11,585 bases of DNA from Flavobacteriales bacterium (GCA_027065935.1 JAMONI010000186.1:1-11585); one strand, 5' to 3'; numbered from the stretch's first letter, positions 1 to 7,253 are shown. Notes: generated by a model not told the origin, from the sequence alone. A program made the numbers and translations.

Positions 1-25
1 GGGCAATTATGCCCGCTTTTTTGTG
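1..25 (+). terminator. Rho-independent terminator of a gene left of the window
   Basis: GGGC at 1-4 pairs with GCCC at 11-14 across the loop AATTAT, and GCTTTTTT follows at once. The stem probably continues left of the window edge, pairing with the GCT at 15-17, so only part of it is visible. On the plus strand it would end an upstream gene. The minus strand also reads through it after the stop of the barrel-protein gene at 46, so it may act in both directions. Confidence 0.5.
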
Positions 26-45
26 AATGTCATTAATGTTGTATT

Positions 46-615
46 TTAGAATTTAATCGTAAGTCCTCCTCTAACAATGCTTATTCCATATCCTACTTCC
101 AAATTGAAAGCGAGAAAATCATTAAAGAAATACCGTCCACCTACCTGAGCGCCATAGAGAAATCCGCTTGAATCCAAGGTCAAACTTGAGGAAAGATTAT
201 CATCTCCATCAGTGGCGGAGCCCGAAACATCAACGGATACTTTTGTATATCCTAAGATAATACCACCGTAAGCATCAATATTTCCCTCATTATAAAAATG
301 GTAATTCCCCACGGCACCAAAATGTAAATAAGAAAAATCATATTCAACACTAAGCGTTTCGCCAAATCCCGTAGGCATAGACATTTCGTATTTAGAGGTA
401 TGGTAAGCTGCTGCGGGCCCCACGGAAATCTTATCGTTAATCATATACTCATACGTAAAATAAAGCGGAGGGATGGCAGAAGAATATCCGTTTCCACTTC
501 CCATGTAAGTACCCATACCGGCACCAAAGTTTACCAGGGAGTTACCCATTTCCAAATACTGAGCGTTAAGTCCCAGCATCACAAATGTTAACGTTAACAA
601 AAAAATTTTTTTCAT
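46..615 (-). CDS. Outer-membrane beta-barrel family protein (paralogue of the 4030-4551 gene)
   Basis: This 189-residue exported protein has an N-terminal signal peptide (MKK, hydrophobic stretch 4-16, likely cleavage after NAQ near 19). The rest is rich in Gly, Tyr and alternating hydrophobic residues and ends in Phe, as expected for a small eight-to-ten-strand outer-membrane barrel of the OMP_b-brl type. It shares PP-x-x-F-x-YE-x-M (49-58), DKIS (61-64), VGNYHFY (102-108), YGG-x-x-LG (116-122) and VGGRYFF (158-164) with the protein at 4030-4551, so the two are paralogues. The shorter barrel lacks the Asp/Ser-rich insert seen here around 131-149, which is probably a surface loop. The ATG at 615 is chosen because it places the signal peptide exactly at the N-terminus. 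The gene appears monocistronic, with a promoter-like element 26 bases upstream. Ligand and function are unknown; a structural or adhesion role is possible. Confidence 0.8.
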   Translation of the reverse strand: MKKIFLLTLTFVMLGLNAQYLEMGNSLVNFGAGMGTYMGSGNGYSSAIPPLYFTYEYMINDKISVGPAAAYHTSKYEMSMPTGFGETLSVEYDFSYLHFGAVGNYHFYNEGNIDAYGGIILGYTKVSVDVSGSATDGDDNLSSSLTLDSSGFLYGAQVGGRYFFNDFLAFNLEVGYGISIVRGGLTIKF

Positions 616-640
616 AATCTTTAATTTTAGTTTTTTTACA

Positions 641-656
641 GCATAAAAATAGTAAA
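641..656 (-). promoter_or_regulatory. Promoter-like -7 element of the first barrel-protein gene
   Basis: On the minus strand this reads TTTACTATTTTTATGC. It contains TATTTTTA, one base from the Bacteroidota -7 consensus TAnnTTTG, and lies 26 bases before the start codon at 615. It matches the element upstream of the paralogue (4569-4584) at 14 of 16 bases, and the one before the phosphorylase gene (8161-8176) through TTTACTATnTTTA. No TTG is found at the usual -33 spacing, so the call is tentative. Confidence 0.4.
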
Positions 657-756
657 AATTTGTTCACTGTCGCTATCACTCAACGAAAAAATTGAAATTT
701 AGAATCATTATAAATTAAATTTAACAGCTTTATTAATAAAAATTCATCATCCTAAT

Positions 757-2757
757 TTATCTTCCGTAAAAAAATAACTTTTTCACATCAATCTTTACTT
801 CAACTATCCACCACCTTCCGGGCATTATAACATATGATAAATCCCTGTATCGCGCGTCGAAAAGATTCTCAATACGGATGCCTAAGTGCCATGTTTGAAA
901 TTCTTTTAAAATTTTTACATGGGTCAAAAAGTATGGTTTATAGTCATAAAATTTATAGACTCCGTCCGCATAATCCGGGTATTGCCCGTTACGATTTTTA
1001 TAAATCCCCGTCCAGTGCATTTGTGTATCCCCGAAGAACTTGTGTGAAAGTTTTACTACGAATTTATGTTTCAGGTAATCCAAAACATACTTGGAAACAA
1101 GGGGTTCCGTATTTAATTTATCCGTTTTCAGGTAAGCATAGGCCAAAGAAACCCGCCGAAGTATGCCATTATGAAACTTTTTACGATACCGAATCTCCAG
1201 TCCCTTGGTTTGAAGACGGGTAAGATTTCGTGCTTGCCATTTTTCACCGGGGTCGGCTTTGATCCAATCGATCGTATTGCGGGCATCACGCCAAAACAAA
1301 TTAACGGAAAAGAAACCGCCCGGTTTTGAAAATTTAGCACCCGTTTCATAAGTGAAGGCACGCTCGGGTCTAAGGCCGGGATTTCCTTCATGGGAAGGGT
1401 CTTCGTAATACAAATCCGTAAAAGTAGGCAAGCGTCCCGAAGCATTAAAAGCAACGTGGAATTGCCAATTGTCCGGCATATATTTCATCACGCCTCCTCC
1501 GAATAAATGACCGCCGAAATGATTGTTGACCAAATAGTTTAAATTTCCTTCCAGAAAAAAATTTCCGGTTTTTTTAAAATGCCCCAGATAAAAGTTTTGA
1601 TAGATCCGGCTATCGTGCTTGGTGTAAACGATACGTTCGTTTACCGTCACCGGGTTATTCAATTCCTTGCCCAGTTTATTGCTCATGATTTTCTCGATGC
1701 TTACCGAAGTTCTGACGATGGTATAGCCCGAATTCGATGAAAGATATGCCGTTACGGCGCCCAGTATCACTTGAGTTTTATGGTAATTATGCCCGGGATA
1801 ATAGATGCCCGGCGCGTATTGTGCCGTATCCTGTCCGTTGATAAAATAACCGTTCTGATAACGGTATATGCTTTCTCTGAACAATTGAAAATTGTCATAA
1901 TGCAGTTTGTAGGACAATTCGGGCTCGAGTTGAATCCTACCGTAAAAACTACTCTTTAGGGAGACAAACACACCCTTGGTTTTTTCGTATTGCCAAGGAT
2001 ATTTAGCCGTATAGAAACGATTGGCTCCGAAATCTTTTTTATGAAAACCCGCTTGAAAATCAACGGGAAAACGCAAGCCTTCGTACCGGACATGCATAAA
2101 ATTTTTCAAAGCCGAAAAGTCCGTGTTGTTGATACTGTCTCCGGTCGGATACCCCGTAGATCGTTGATATGAAAACCCGTTATAAACCGATGTTTTTTTG
2201 ATTTTTTTAGATATGTTAATCCCGGCTTTCAAATAACCGAATTGTCCCGCTTTGAAGAACATTTCCGAATTAGAATCACTTGGACTTTTGGTAATAATAT
2301 TAACCGTTCCGCTATAGGCATTGGCTCCATAGCCCGCTTCGGAAGCGTTATCCGATATCTCAATTCTTTCAATCATTTCCGTATCCACCGGCAAATCCAA
2401 ACCATGATGCCCGGTTTGCGGATTATTTACCGGAATACCGTTGAGTAATATTTGCACTTGGTCGAAATTTCCCCCGCGCAAATTTATGTCGGCTTGCACG
2501 CCTTTGCTCCCGCGTTTTCTTATATCGACGGATGCTTCAAGTTCCAAGACGTCATCGATACTTTCCACCGGAATCAATTTTATTTCTTCGCTCCCGGTTA
2601 CCCGTTTGTCGGTAAACGAAAGTTTTTTACGTATCAGGGTGTCTTTGATATTTACATACACCGGCAATAAATTTTCCGTATTCTTTTCTTCTTCTTGAGA
2701 AAAAACCGCCGCCGGAGCAAGAAAAATAAGAAACGCTAAATTTTTCATATCCTTCAT
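757..2757 (-). CDS. TonB-dependent outer-membrane receptor, BtuB-like
   Basis: This 666-residue protein is a TonB-dependent receptor for active uptake across the outer membrane, powered by TonB-ExbBD. It has a signal peptide (1-20, cleavage near FSQ), a TonB-box-like stretch around 33-40, a plug domain at about 50-158, and a 22-strand barrel to the end. The plug carries typical signatures: INLRGG (91-96), LNGIPVNNPQTGHHGLDLP (105-123), IERIEI (129-134) and YGANAYSGTVNIITK (143-157). Near the C-terminus, MPGRWW is the conserved penultimate-strand motif of BtuB-like receptors. It lacks the N-terminal carboxypeptidase-regulatory domain of SusC-type receptors and has no SusD partner nearby. The substrate cannot be read from sequence; cobalamin, haem or a metal chelate are all possible. 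The start could instead be the ATG three codons later (2748), which gives an equally good signal peptide. It is transcribed divergently from the methyltransferase gene and no cobalamin riboswitch is present upstream. Confidence 0.92.
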   Translation of the reverse strand: MKDMKNLAFLIFLAPAAVFSQEEEKNTENLLPVYVNIKDTLIRKKLSFTDKRVTGSEEIKLIPVESIDDVLELEASVDIRKRGSKGVQADINLRGGNFDQVQILLNGIPVNNPQTGHHGLDLPVDTEMIERIEISDNASEAGYGANAYSGTVNIITKSPSDSNSEMFFKAGQFGYLKAGINISKKIKKTSVYNGFSYQRSTGYPTGDSINNTDFSALKNFMHVRYEGLRFPVDFQAGFHKKDFGANRFYTAKYPWQYEKTKGVFVSLKSSFYGRIQLEPELSYKLHYDNFQLFRESIYRYQNGYFINGQDTAQYAPGIYYPGHNYHKTQVILGAVTAYLSSNSGYTIVRTSVSIEKIMSNKLGKELNNPVTVNERIVYTKHDSRIYQNFYLGHFKKTGNFFLEGNLNYLVNNHFGGHLFGGGVMKYMPDNWQFHVAFNASGRLPTFTDLYYEDPSHEGNPGLRPERAFTYETGAKFSKPGGFFSVNLFWRDARNTIDWIKADPGEKWQARNLTRLQTKGLEIRYRKKFHNGILRRVSLAYAYLKTDKLNTEPLVSKYVLDYLKHKFVVKLSHKFFGDTQMHWTGIYKNRNGQYPDYADGVYKFYDYKPYFLTHVKILKEFQTWHLGIRIENLFDARYRDLSYVIMPGRWWIVEVKIDVKKLFFYGR

Positions 2758-2820
2758 CTTTATAGAGAAATGCGAAAGTAAAAATATTTTATGTCTTGCA
2801 GCCCGAGGCGGTGTGTTTTT

Positions 2821-2854
2821 TTTGGCGCGGTTAACGAAAAAACAAGTAATTTTG
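2821..2854 (+). promoter_or_regulatory. Bacteroidota-type promoter of the SpoU methyltransferase-lipoprotein pair
   Basis: TTTG at 2821-2824 (-33) and TAATTTTG at 2847-2854 (-7) are separated by 22 bases and match TTTG-N17-23-TAnnTTTG. The start codon follows 19 bases after the -7 element, leaving a short leader. The 12 bases TAATTTTGTTTC are repeated exactly in the promoter at 4562-4593. Confidence 0.65.
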
Positions 2855-2873
2855 TTTCATAACTCGACCGGAA

Positions 2874-3419
2874 ATGCGCAAACTCAAACTCGACGAACTG
2901 GGCAGGAAAAGCCTCGAAGCCTTCAAAAACAGCGAAAAAACACCCGTCGTTATTCTATTGGATAACATCAGGAGTTTGAACAACATCGGGTCGTTTTTCC
3001 GGACCGCCGATGCATTTGCCTTGGAAAAAATTTTTTTGACCGGTTTTACCGCCACGCCTCCGCACCGCGAAATACATAAAACTGCCCTTGGCGCAACCGA
3101 ATCGGTAGCGTGGGAATATTACGCGAAAATCGAAGCACTGTTGAATGTACTCAAAAAACAAAATTATTTTATTGTGGCCGCCGAACAAACCGACCGTTCG
3201 GTTTCCTTAGAAAAATTTTGTCCGCCCCGTAACCGTAAAATCGCCTTGATTTTCGGTAATGAAGTCAAAGGCGTAAGCGACGAAGCCTTGAATTGGGTGG
3301 ATGCCGCCGTAGAAATTCCCCAGTTCGGCACCAAACATTCCTTTAATGTATCGGTAAGTGCAGGCATCGTTTTGTGGGATATTTTTGCCAAATTAAAGTA
3401 TTATAAGTTATGCGAATAA
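2874..3419 (+). CDS. SpoU/TrmH-family RNA 2'-O-ribose methyltransferase
   Basis: This 181-residue enzyme transfers a methyl group from S-adenosylmethionine to a ribose 2'-OH in tRNA or rRNA and belongs to the knotted SPOUT class. All three family motifs are visible: motif 1, NNIGSFFRTADAF (36-48), with the Asn and Arg used in catalysis; KTALGA (69-74); motif 2, IFGNEVKGVSDE (126-137); and motif 3, IPQFGTKHSFNVSVS (148-162), which builds the knot and the cofactor pocket. It is a minimal catalytic domain without the N-terminal substrate-binding domain of RlmB/TsnR, so the target is unclear; a TrmH-like tRNA Gm18 role is one option. Motif 3 has Phe where Leu is usual (HSFNVS), a mild change. The start follows a good promoter. 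Its last 10 bases overlap the lipoprotein gene, so the two are cotranscribed. Confidence 0.93.
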   Translation: MRKLKLDELGRKSLEAFKNSEKTPVVILLDNIRSLNNIGSFFRTADAFALEKIFLTGFTATPPHREIHKTALGATESVAWEYYAKIEALLNVLKKQNYFIVAAEQTDRSVSLEKFCPPRNRKIALIFGNEVKGVSDEALNWVDAAVEIPQFGTKHSFNVSVSAGIVLWDIFAKLKYYKLCE

Positions 3420-3964
3420 TTGTTATACTATTTCCGATTTTCTTGTTTTATAATTGTCATCAGGACAAACAAACCGGCGGAAAAATTTCAATGCCCCATC
3501 AAATCAGATACTTCAAAATCCCGGACCCGGCTTTGATTTCGCCTCCCGAGACGGTTTTCGACACCTTCACACGGTGGAAACAGCTCATCGGGTATTTTCA
3601 TCTGCGCGACTCGGTATCGGAAGAAGAACTCAAAGACCGTTTGGAACTCGTTTCGGGCGCATTGCAAAAAATCAAACAACAAGCTTTTCCGCCCCGACTC
3701 AACAAAGTGGAAATCAAAAGCCGCCTGTTGTTACTGGAAAACGAAACCCATCAACTCAAATGGGTGCTAAAAAACAACTACAAACATCCCGACCCCGACA
3801 GTTTGTTTGTGAGATGGTTACAAGCCTATTCCGGGCTCAGCAAGCAAATCGATTTGCAGACCGGCGAAAATGAAAATTTCGAAGAAATTTTCAAGGCCAA
3901 AAAAGAACGGGATTCACTACTTGAGGAAAGATTTTATCATCACAATGAAAAACCTGAACAATAA
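3410..3964 (+). CDS. Putative lipoprotein of unknown function
   Basis: I do not recognise this 184-residue protein. The N-terminus is a short basic and hydrophobic signal (MRIIVILFPIFLF) followed by YNC, with Cys16 as the likely lipidation site. The Asn before the Cys is unusual for a strict lipobox but tolerable in Bacteroidota. A loose, Pro-rich linker runs to about 50. The rest looks helical and charged, with heptad-like hydrophobic spacing at about 70-120 (LKDRLELVSGALQKIKQQ region) and a Trp-containing helix near 136, so it may be a small helical bundle anchored in a membrane. Charged residues (KAKKERDSLLEER) end the protein. The ATG at 3410 overlaps the methyltransferase stop by 10 bases, giving translational coupling. 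Whether the link with RNA methylation is functional or merely positional cannot be said. It could be a non-lipidated secreted protein if the Cys is not used. Confidence 0.7.
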   Translation: MRIIVILFPIFLFYNCHQDKQTGGKISMPHQIRYFKIPDPALISPPETVFDTFTRWKQLIGYFHLRDSVSEEELKDRLELVSGALQKIKQQAFPPRLNKVEIKSRLLLLENETHQLKWVLKNNYKHPDPDSLFVRWLQAYSGLSKQIDLQTGENENFEEIFKAKKERDSLLEERFYHHNEKPEQ

Positions 3965-3978
3965 AATCTTAACCGGAC

Positions 3979-4004
3979 AAAAAAAGCCGCATTAAAGCGG
4001 CTTT
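3979..4004 (-). terminator. Intrinsic terminator between convergent genes
   Basis: AAAGCCGC (3983-3990) pairs perfectly with GCGGCTTT (3997-4004) around the loop ATTAAA. Read on the minus strand, the stem is followed by a run of T from the A-tract at 3979-3985, making a classic terminator for the barrel-protein gene ending at 4030. On the plus strand only TTT follows before a C, so it would be weaker for the lipoprotein gene ending at 3964, though the hairpin can serve both. Confidence 0.85.
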
Positions 4005-4029
4005 CAAAAGAGTAAAATACTATGCTCGA

Positions 4030-4551
4030 TTAAAGCTTCATAGAAACACCTACACTCAAAAATGAAATCCCCAATCCCAATTCGGCTAGTGCGGCAAAAT
4101 TTTCACTGAAAAAATACCGACCACCCACATGTGCGGAATAAGCCAAACCGGATGTTGAAATAGCATTATAAAAACCCGTATTACCCGATACGGAGGCTTT
4201 ATAAAATCCTAATCGTAATCCACCATACAAATCAAAATTATCATCCATATAAAAATGATAGTTTCCTACACCACCTATGTATATAAACGAATATTTTACA
4301 ACATAATCATAAGCGGCATACTTTGAGCCGAATAAACCTACAAATCCTCCTGCAGATATTTTATCCGTAAACATCTTTTCGTAACTGAACAACATCGGAG
4401 GTACCGTTATAGAAAAACCGCCACCGGTCGCGACCGATGAGCCGGCCAAGCCTAAAGAACCGGAAACCAAGGCATCCCCTTCGCTTAAGGTTTGTGCATT
4501 TACACCCAGTGATAGCAGAACAAATAACATTACAATTTTTAATTTTTTCAT
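4030..4551 (-). CDS. Outer-membrane beta-barrel family protein (paralogue of the 46-615 gene)
   Basis: This 173-residue protein has a signal peptide (MKKLKIVMLFVLLSLGVNAQ, cleavage near 20) and a small Gly/Tyr-rich barrel ending in KL. It repeats the landmarks of the 46-615 protein in the same order: PP-x-LFSYE-x-M (51-60), DKIS (63-66), VGNYHFY (95-101), YGG-x-x-LG (109-115), VGGRYFF (142-148) and a closing GLGIS strand (159-163). It is 16 residues shorter, mainly in the loop before strand LAYSAHVGG. The likely origin is a duplication with later divergence, since overall identity is moderate and most loops differ. The gene stands alone, with its own promoter-like element 18 bases upstream and a strong terminator after the stop. 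It is divergent from the 4612 gene, with overlapping promoters. The function is unknown. Confidence 0.8.
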   Translation of the reverse strand: MKKLKIVMLFVLLSLGVNAQTLSEGDALVSGSLGLAGSSVATGGGFSITVPPMLFSYEKMFTDKISAGGFVGLFGSKYAAYDYVVKYSFIYIGGVGNYHFYMDDNFDLYGGLRLGFYKASVSGNTGFYNAISTSGLAYSAHVGGRYFFSENFAALAELGLGISFLSVGVSMKL

Positions 4552-4561
4552 GGCTTTTGTT

Positions 4562-4593
4562 TTTGTGTGCCTAAATATAGTAAATTAATTTTG
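4562..4593 (+). promoter_or_regulatory. Bacteroidota-type promoter of the secreted JAMM-like gene
   Basis: TTTG at 4562-4565 and TAATTTTG at 4586-4593 are separated by 20 bases and fit the -33/-7 consensus exactly. The -7 region continues as TAATTTTGTTTC, identical to the methyltransferase promoter at 2847. The TTG start at 4612 lies 18 bases after the -7 element, almost the same as the 19 bases at the other gene. A second TAnnTTTG (TATTTTTG, 4607-4614) lies across the start codon but has no partner at -33. Confidence 0.65.
4569..4584 (-). promoter_or_regulatory. Promoter-like -7 element of the second barrel-protein gene
   Basis: The minus strand reads TTTACTATATTTAGGC, with TATATTTA close to TAnnTTTG, 18 bases before the start at 4551. 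It matches the element at 641-656 at 14 of 16 positions. It lies inside the spacer of the divergent plus-strand promoter 4562-4593. No -33 TTG is seen at the standard distance. Confidence 0.4.
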
Positions 4594-4611
4594 TTTCGTA
4601 AATGACTATTT

Positions 4612-5442
4612 TTGCAAAAAAAAGTGGAAAAAATTTTATCTTCGATTTATCTCTTTATCTTAGCTGGTTTCTGCTATGCTCAGGCTTCTGCAGATAGTAT
4701 TCTAAACCAAGGCCTGACGCTGTACCGTACTGAAAAAGCGTCATGGGTGGCTACGGACCTGCTCCTGCGGGATTTTCCCGAATTGAAATCCCAAGTCAGA
4801 GGCTACGTCTCTTATATCGACAGCAACAACGTGATAACCGTTTTCCACGGAAAAAAGCCCGATAACATCCTGTTGAAATTCATTTTTGACAGCCTCCCCT
4901 CCCCCGAAAAATACGCCGTTAAAACCCGAGAGACCGCTACGAATTTTGAAAAGAAACTCATCCGGATGAGACAGTATGCGTTGGAAATCTTAAGCAATGA
5001 CACGGAAAACTTTTTCGATTTCTATCAAAATACTTCTTTTAATCTTATCCCCATTATCAGCAAAAACGAACGTAAAGTGTATATCTTAACCGGCCCCAAA
5101 ACCCCCGGATTTGTCTTGTTCGGTAACGATTATCTTTTGACTTTTTCGGAGAATAACGAACTCGTAAGTAAAGAAAAATTACACAACACACTCATCGCAT
5201 TGCCCGTAGGGAGTGATGAAGATAACACCGTTCTGAAGATGACCATGCATTCGCACGTCAAAACGCCCTACATTACGGAGACGGATATTTGCACCATGCT
5301 TCTCTACAAAAACTTCGTGCAGTGGAAAACACATACGGTAATCTCCGAAAAATTTGCCAGCATATTCGATTTGGAAAACGAAACCTTACAAATCATTCCC
5401 ATCGAAGCTTGGGAAAAATCACAAGGGATTGAAAAAGATTAG
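4612..5442 (+). CDS. Secreted protein of unknown function with a JAMM-like motif
   Basis: This 276-residue protein looks like a conserved Bacteroidota family of unknown function (from memory, unverified). Residues 1-24 form a signal peptide (hydrophobic 9-21, cleavage near CYAQ), placing it in the periplasm or outside. The C-terminal half has predicted strands VYILTG (156-161), FVLFGNDYLLTF (167-178) and TLIALPVG (193-200), then TMHSH (211-215), YITETDICTMLLY (220-232), and a last strand region around VISEKFASIFDLE (243-255). H213-S-H215 followed by T222-x-x-D225 resembles the JAMM/JAB zinc site H-x-H-x7-S-x2-D, but with Thr for Ser and one residue less. The catalytic Glu is not identified, so activity is uncertain. 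The start is unclear: TTG at 4612 (used here, best promoter spacing), GTG at 4624 (also gives a good signal peptide), or an out-of-frame ATG at 4602 before an A8 run. The stop overlaps the convergent synthetase gene by 4 bases. Confidence 0.75.
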   Translation: MQKKVEKILSSIYLFILAGFCYAQASADSILNQGLTLYRTEKASWVATDLLLRDFPELKSQVRGYVSYIDSNNVITVFHGKKPDNILLKFIFDSLPSPEKYAVKTRETATNFEKKLIRMRQYALEILSNDTENFFDFYQNTSFNLIPIISKNERKVYILTGPKTPGFVLFGNDYLLTFSENNELVSKEKLHNTLIALPVGSDEDNTVLKMTMHSHVKTPYITETDICTMLLYKNFVQWKTHTVISEKFASIFDLENETLQIIPIEAWEKSQGIEKD

Positions 5443-7253
5443 GATTGCCACAAGCGCCGTGCTTCTTTTCTCAAAAGTCTCCGCATAATTTTACCGGACG
5501 CGGTCCGGGGCAATTGATCCGTTAGTATTACATTCGAAATTTTAAACAGCGGATTTAATTTCGTTCTAAGGGCTTGTTGGAATCTTGCTTTCAATTCTTC
5601 GGCTTGATGCGGATGAAAAGTCACCGCAAAGATAACCAATTCCGCCGGTCCGCCTTCGGGGGGCGACACGGCTATCGCCGCACTTTCTTTTACTTCGCCA
5701 AAAGCGTTTATTACTTCTTCAATCTGTCCCGCACCTACTTTTATACCGCCCAAGTTCATACTGTCATCCGTTCGTCCCATCACACGATAATATCCGTTTT
5801 TCATCCGCACCAAATAATCGCCGTGCCTTCTTAATGTTTTACCTTGATATTCGGGCAAACCCGCATAGTACGTTTGATGGTGATCTTTGTTCAGCAATTT
5901 TACCGACAAACCGGGCGCAGGCGGAATGAGAAATACTTCACCGGCATCGGTTTCTTGAAAATTTTCATCCAAAATCACGAATTCACTCCCCAAGGCAGGG
6001 GTCGAAAAAGCGGAAGGATAATTGTCCTGAACAAGCGTAGAGGTTACATATCCGCCACCTATTTCCGTCCCGCCGCAATATTCGATTACAGGCTTACCTC
6101 CGGCCCTCGCCATAAGCCACGACATATCCTCGGGATGCGACGTTTCGCCCGTAGAGCTGAAGCATTTGATTTGCTGCCAGTCCAATGTTTCGAACCCCTC
6201 GGTTTTTCGCCAAGCCCTGACAATGCTCGGCACCGTTCCCAACATGGTAATCCCTGCATCCCGGACGAATTGTCCGAAAGCGTGTCCCGTAGGTAAGCCG
6301 TCAAACAGAGCCATCGTGGCTCGATTGATAAAAGTGGCGAAAATGAGCCAAGGCCCCATCATCCACCCCAAGTTGGTAGGCCAAGCCACCACGTCGCCCG
6401 GGTGAATGTCGTGATGATAATATCCGTCGGCAGCGGATTTAACGGCCGTGATGTGATTCCATGGAATGGCTTTGGGCTCGGAGGTCGTACCCGACGAAAA
6501 CAAAACGGTTATATCGTCCATAGAACGGGCAATATGGTATGATTGCGGTTCGGGGGCGCTTTGTAAAAAATCTCTCCAATAAAGATCTCCTTCGCGAAGC
6601 TTGATTGCACCGGTTTTTACAACGACGGCTCGGGGCGCCCCGGCATCTACTATTTTTTGATATAACGGAATCTTTTTACCGCCTCTATACAAATAATCTT
6701 GTGTGAAAACCAACCGGGGCGGGGCAATGGAAAAACGCACCTTGATTTGCTCCGGAGAAAAACTGTCCGCTACCGTAATTACTTGCATTCCTCCTTTTAT
6801 TGCCGCAAGATATACCATCACGGCTTCGGGGGTCATCGGCATATCGATACCGATAAAATCCCCCGGACGAAGGCCTTGTCTTTTTAAAGAATACAAGATA
6901 TCATCCACACGATTAAGAAGTTCCCCATAACCGATTTTCTTAATTGCGCCATCCCGTTCGCTTGCATATTTAATTGCCGTCTGCGATTCGGGTGCTTGAA
7001 AACAGGAAGCAACTATGTTTATCCGCGCGCCTTTAAACCAATAAGGTTTTTCAATTCCTTCCGATAAATCCAATACACGTTGGTACGGTTTATCGAAAAC
7101 AATGCCCAATTGACGTACCGTAAAATCCCAAAATTTTTCTCTTTCGGTTATGGAAAAGCGGTAAAATTCTTCATAAGTACCAAAACCGAGTTTTCTGTAA
7201 CTTTTAAAAATATTCGAATTTTCCACAACTTCACGTGACGGTGACCATTTCAT
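5439..7253 (-). CDS. AMP-forming acyl-CoA synthetase, plant AAE17/18-like
   Basis: This 604-residue adenylate-forming enzyme activates a carboxylic acid with ATP and joins it to CoA. An N-terminal acetyl-CoA-synthetase-like domain (about 20-85) precedes the AMP-binding domain. Visible motifs are the P-loop SSGTTSEPK (253-261), WPTNLGWMMGP (291-301), STGETS (367-372), CGGTE (393-397), RRHGD (475-479), GRTDDSMNLGGIK (493-505) and the C-terminal PRTASGK with catalytic Lys588. Length and motifs fit the acetyl-/acetoacetyl-CoA synthetase branch. The run from PW (264) through the NLGW, GTVPS and STGETS blocks resembles, from memory, the plant peroxisomal acyl-activating enzymes AAE17/AAE18 more than bacterial Acs or AacS. 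The natural substrate is therefore unassigned; short acids, acetoacetate or an aromatic/hydroxy acid are options. It starts 11 bases after the phosphorylase stop, so the two are cotranscribed. No frameshift or missing key residue is seen. Confidence 0.88.
   Translation of the reverse strand: MKWSPSREVVENSNIFKSYRKLGFGTYEEFYRFSITEREKFWDFTVRQLGIVFDKPYQRVLDLSEGIEKPYWFKGARINIVASCFQAPESQTAIKYASERDGAIKKIGYGELLNRVDDILYSLKRQGLRPGDFIGIDMPMTPEAVMVYLAAIKGGMQVITVADSFSPEQIKVRFSIAPPRLVFTQDYLYRGGKKIPLYQKIVDAGAPRAVVVKTGAIKLREGDLYWRDFLQSAPEPQSYHIARSMDDITVLFSSGTTSEPKAIPWNHITAVKSAADGYYHHDIHPGDVVAWPTNLGWMMGPWLIFATFINRATMALFDGLPTGHAFGQFVRDAGITMLGTVPSIVRAWRKTEGFETLDWQQIKCFSSTGETSHPEDMSWLMARAGGKPVIEYCGGTEIGGGYVTSTLVQDNYPSAFSTPALGSEFVILDENFQETDAGEVFLIPPAPGLSVKLLNKDHHQTYYAGLPEYQGKTLRRHGDYLVRMKNGYYRVMGRTDDSMNLGGIKVGAGQIEEVINAFGEVKESAAIAVSPPEGGPAELVIFAVTFHPHQAEELKARFQQALRTKLNPLFKISNVILTDQLPRTASGKIMRRLLRKEARRLWQS

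Noticed and set aside
834..2698. Several long open frames antisense to the receptor gene
   Set aside because: They lie wholly inside a well-supported gene, have no family motifs, and look like composition shadows.
2758..2873. Possible cobalamin riboswitch before the BtuB-like receptor
   Set aside because: The gap is only 116 bases, also holds the divergent methyltransferase promoter, and has no B12-box-like sequence.
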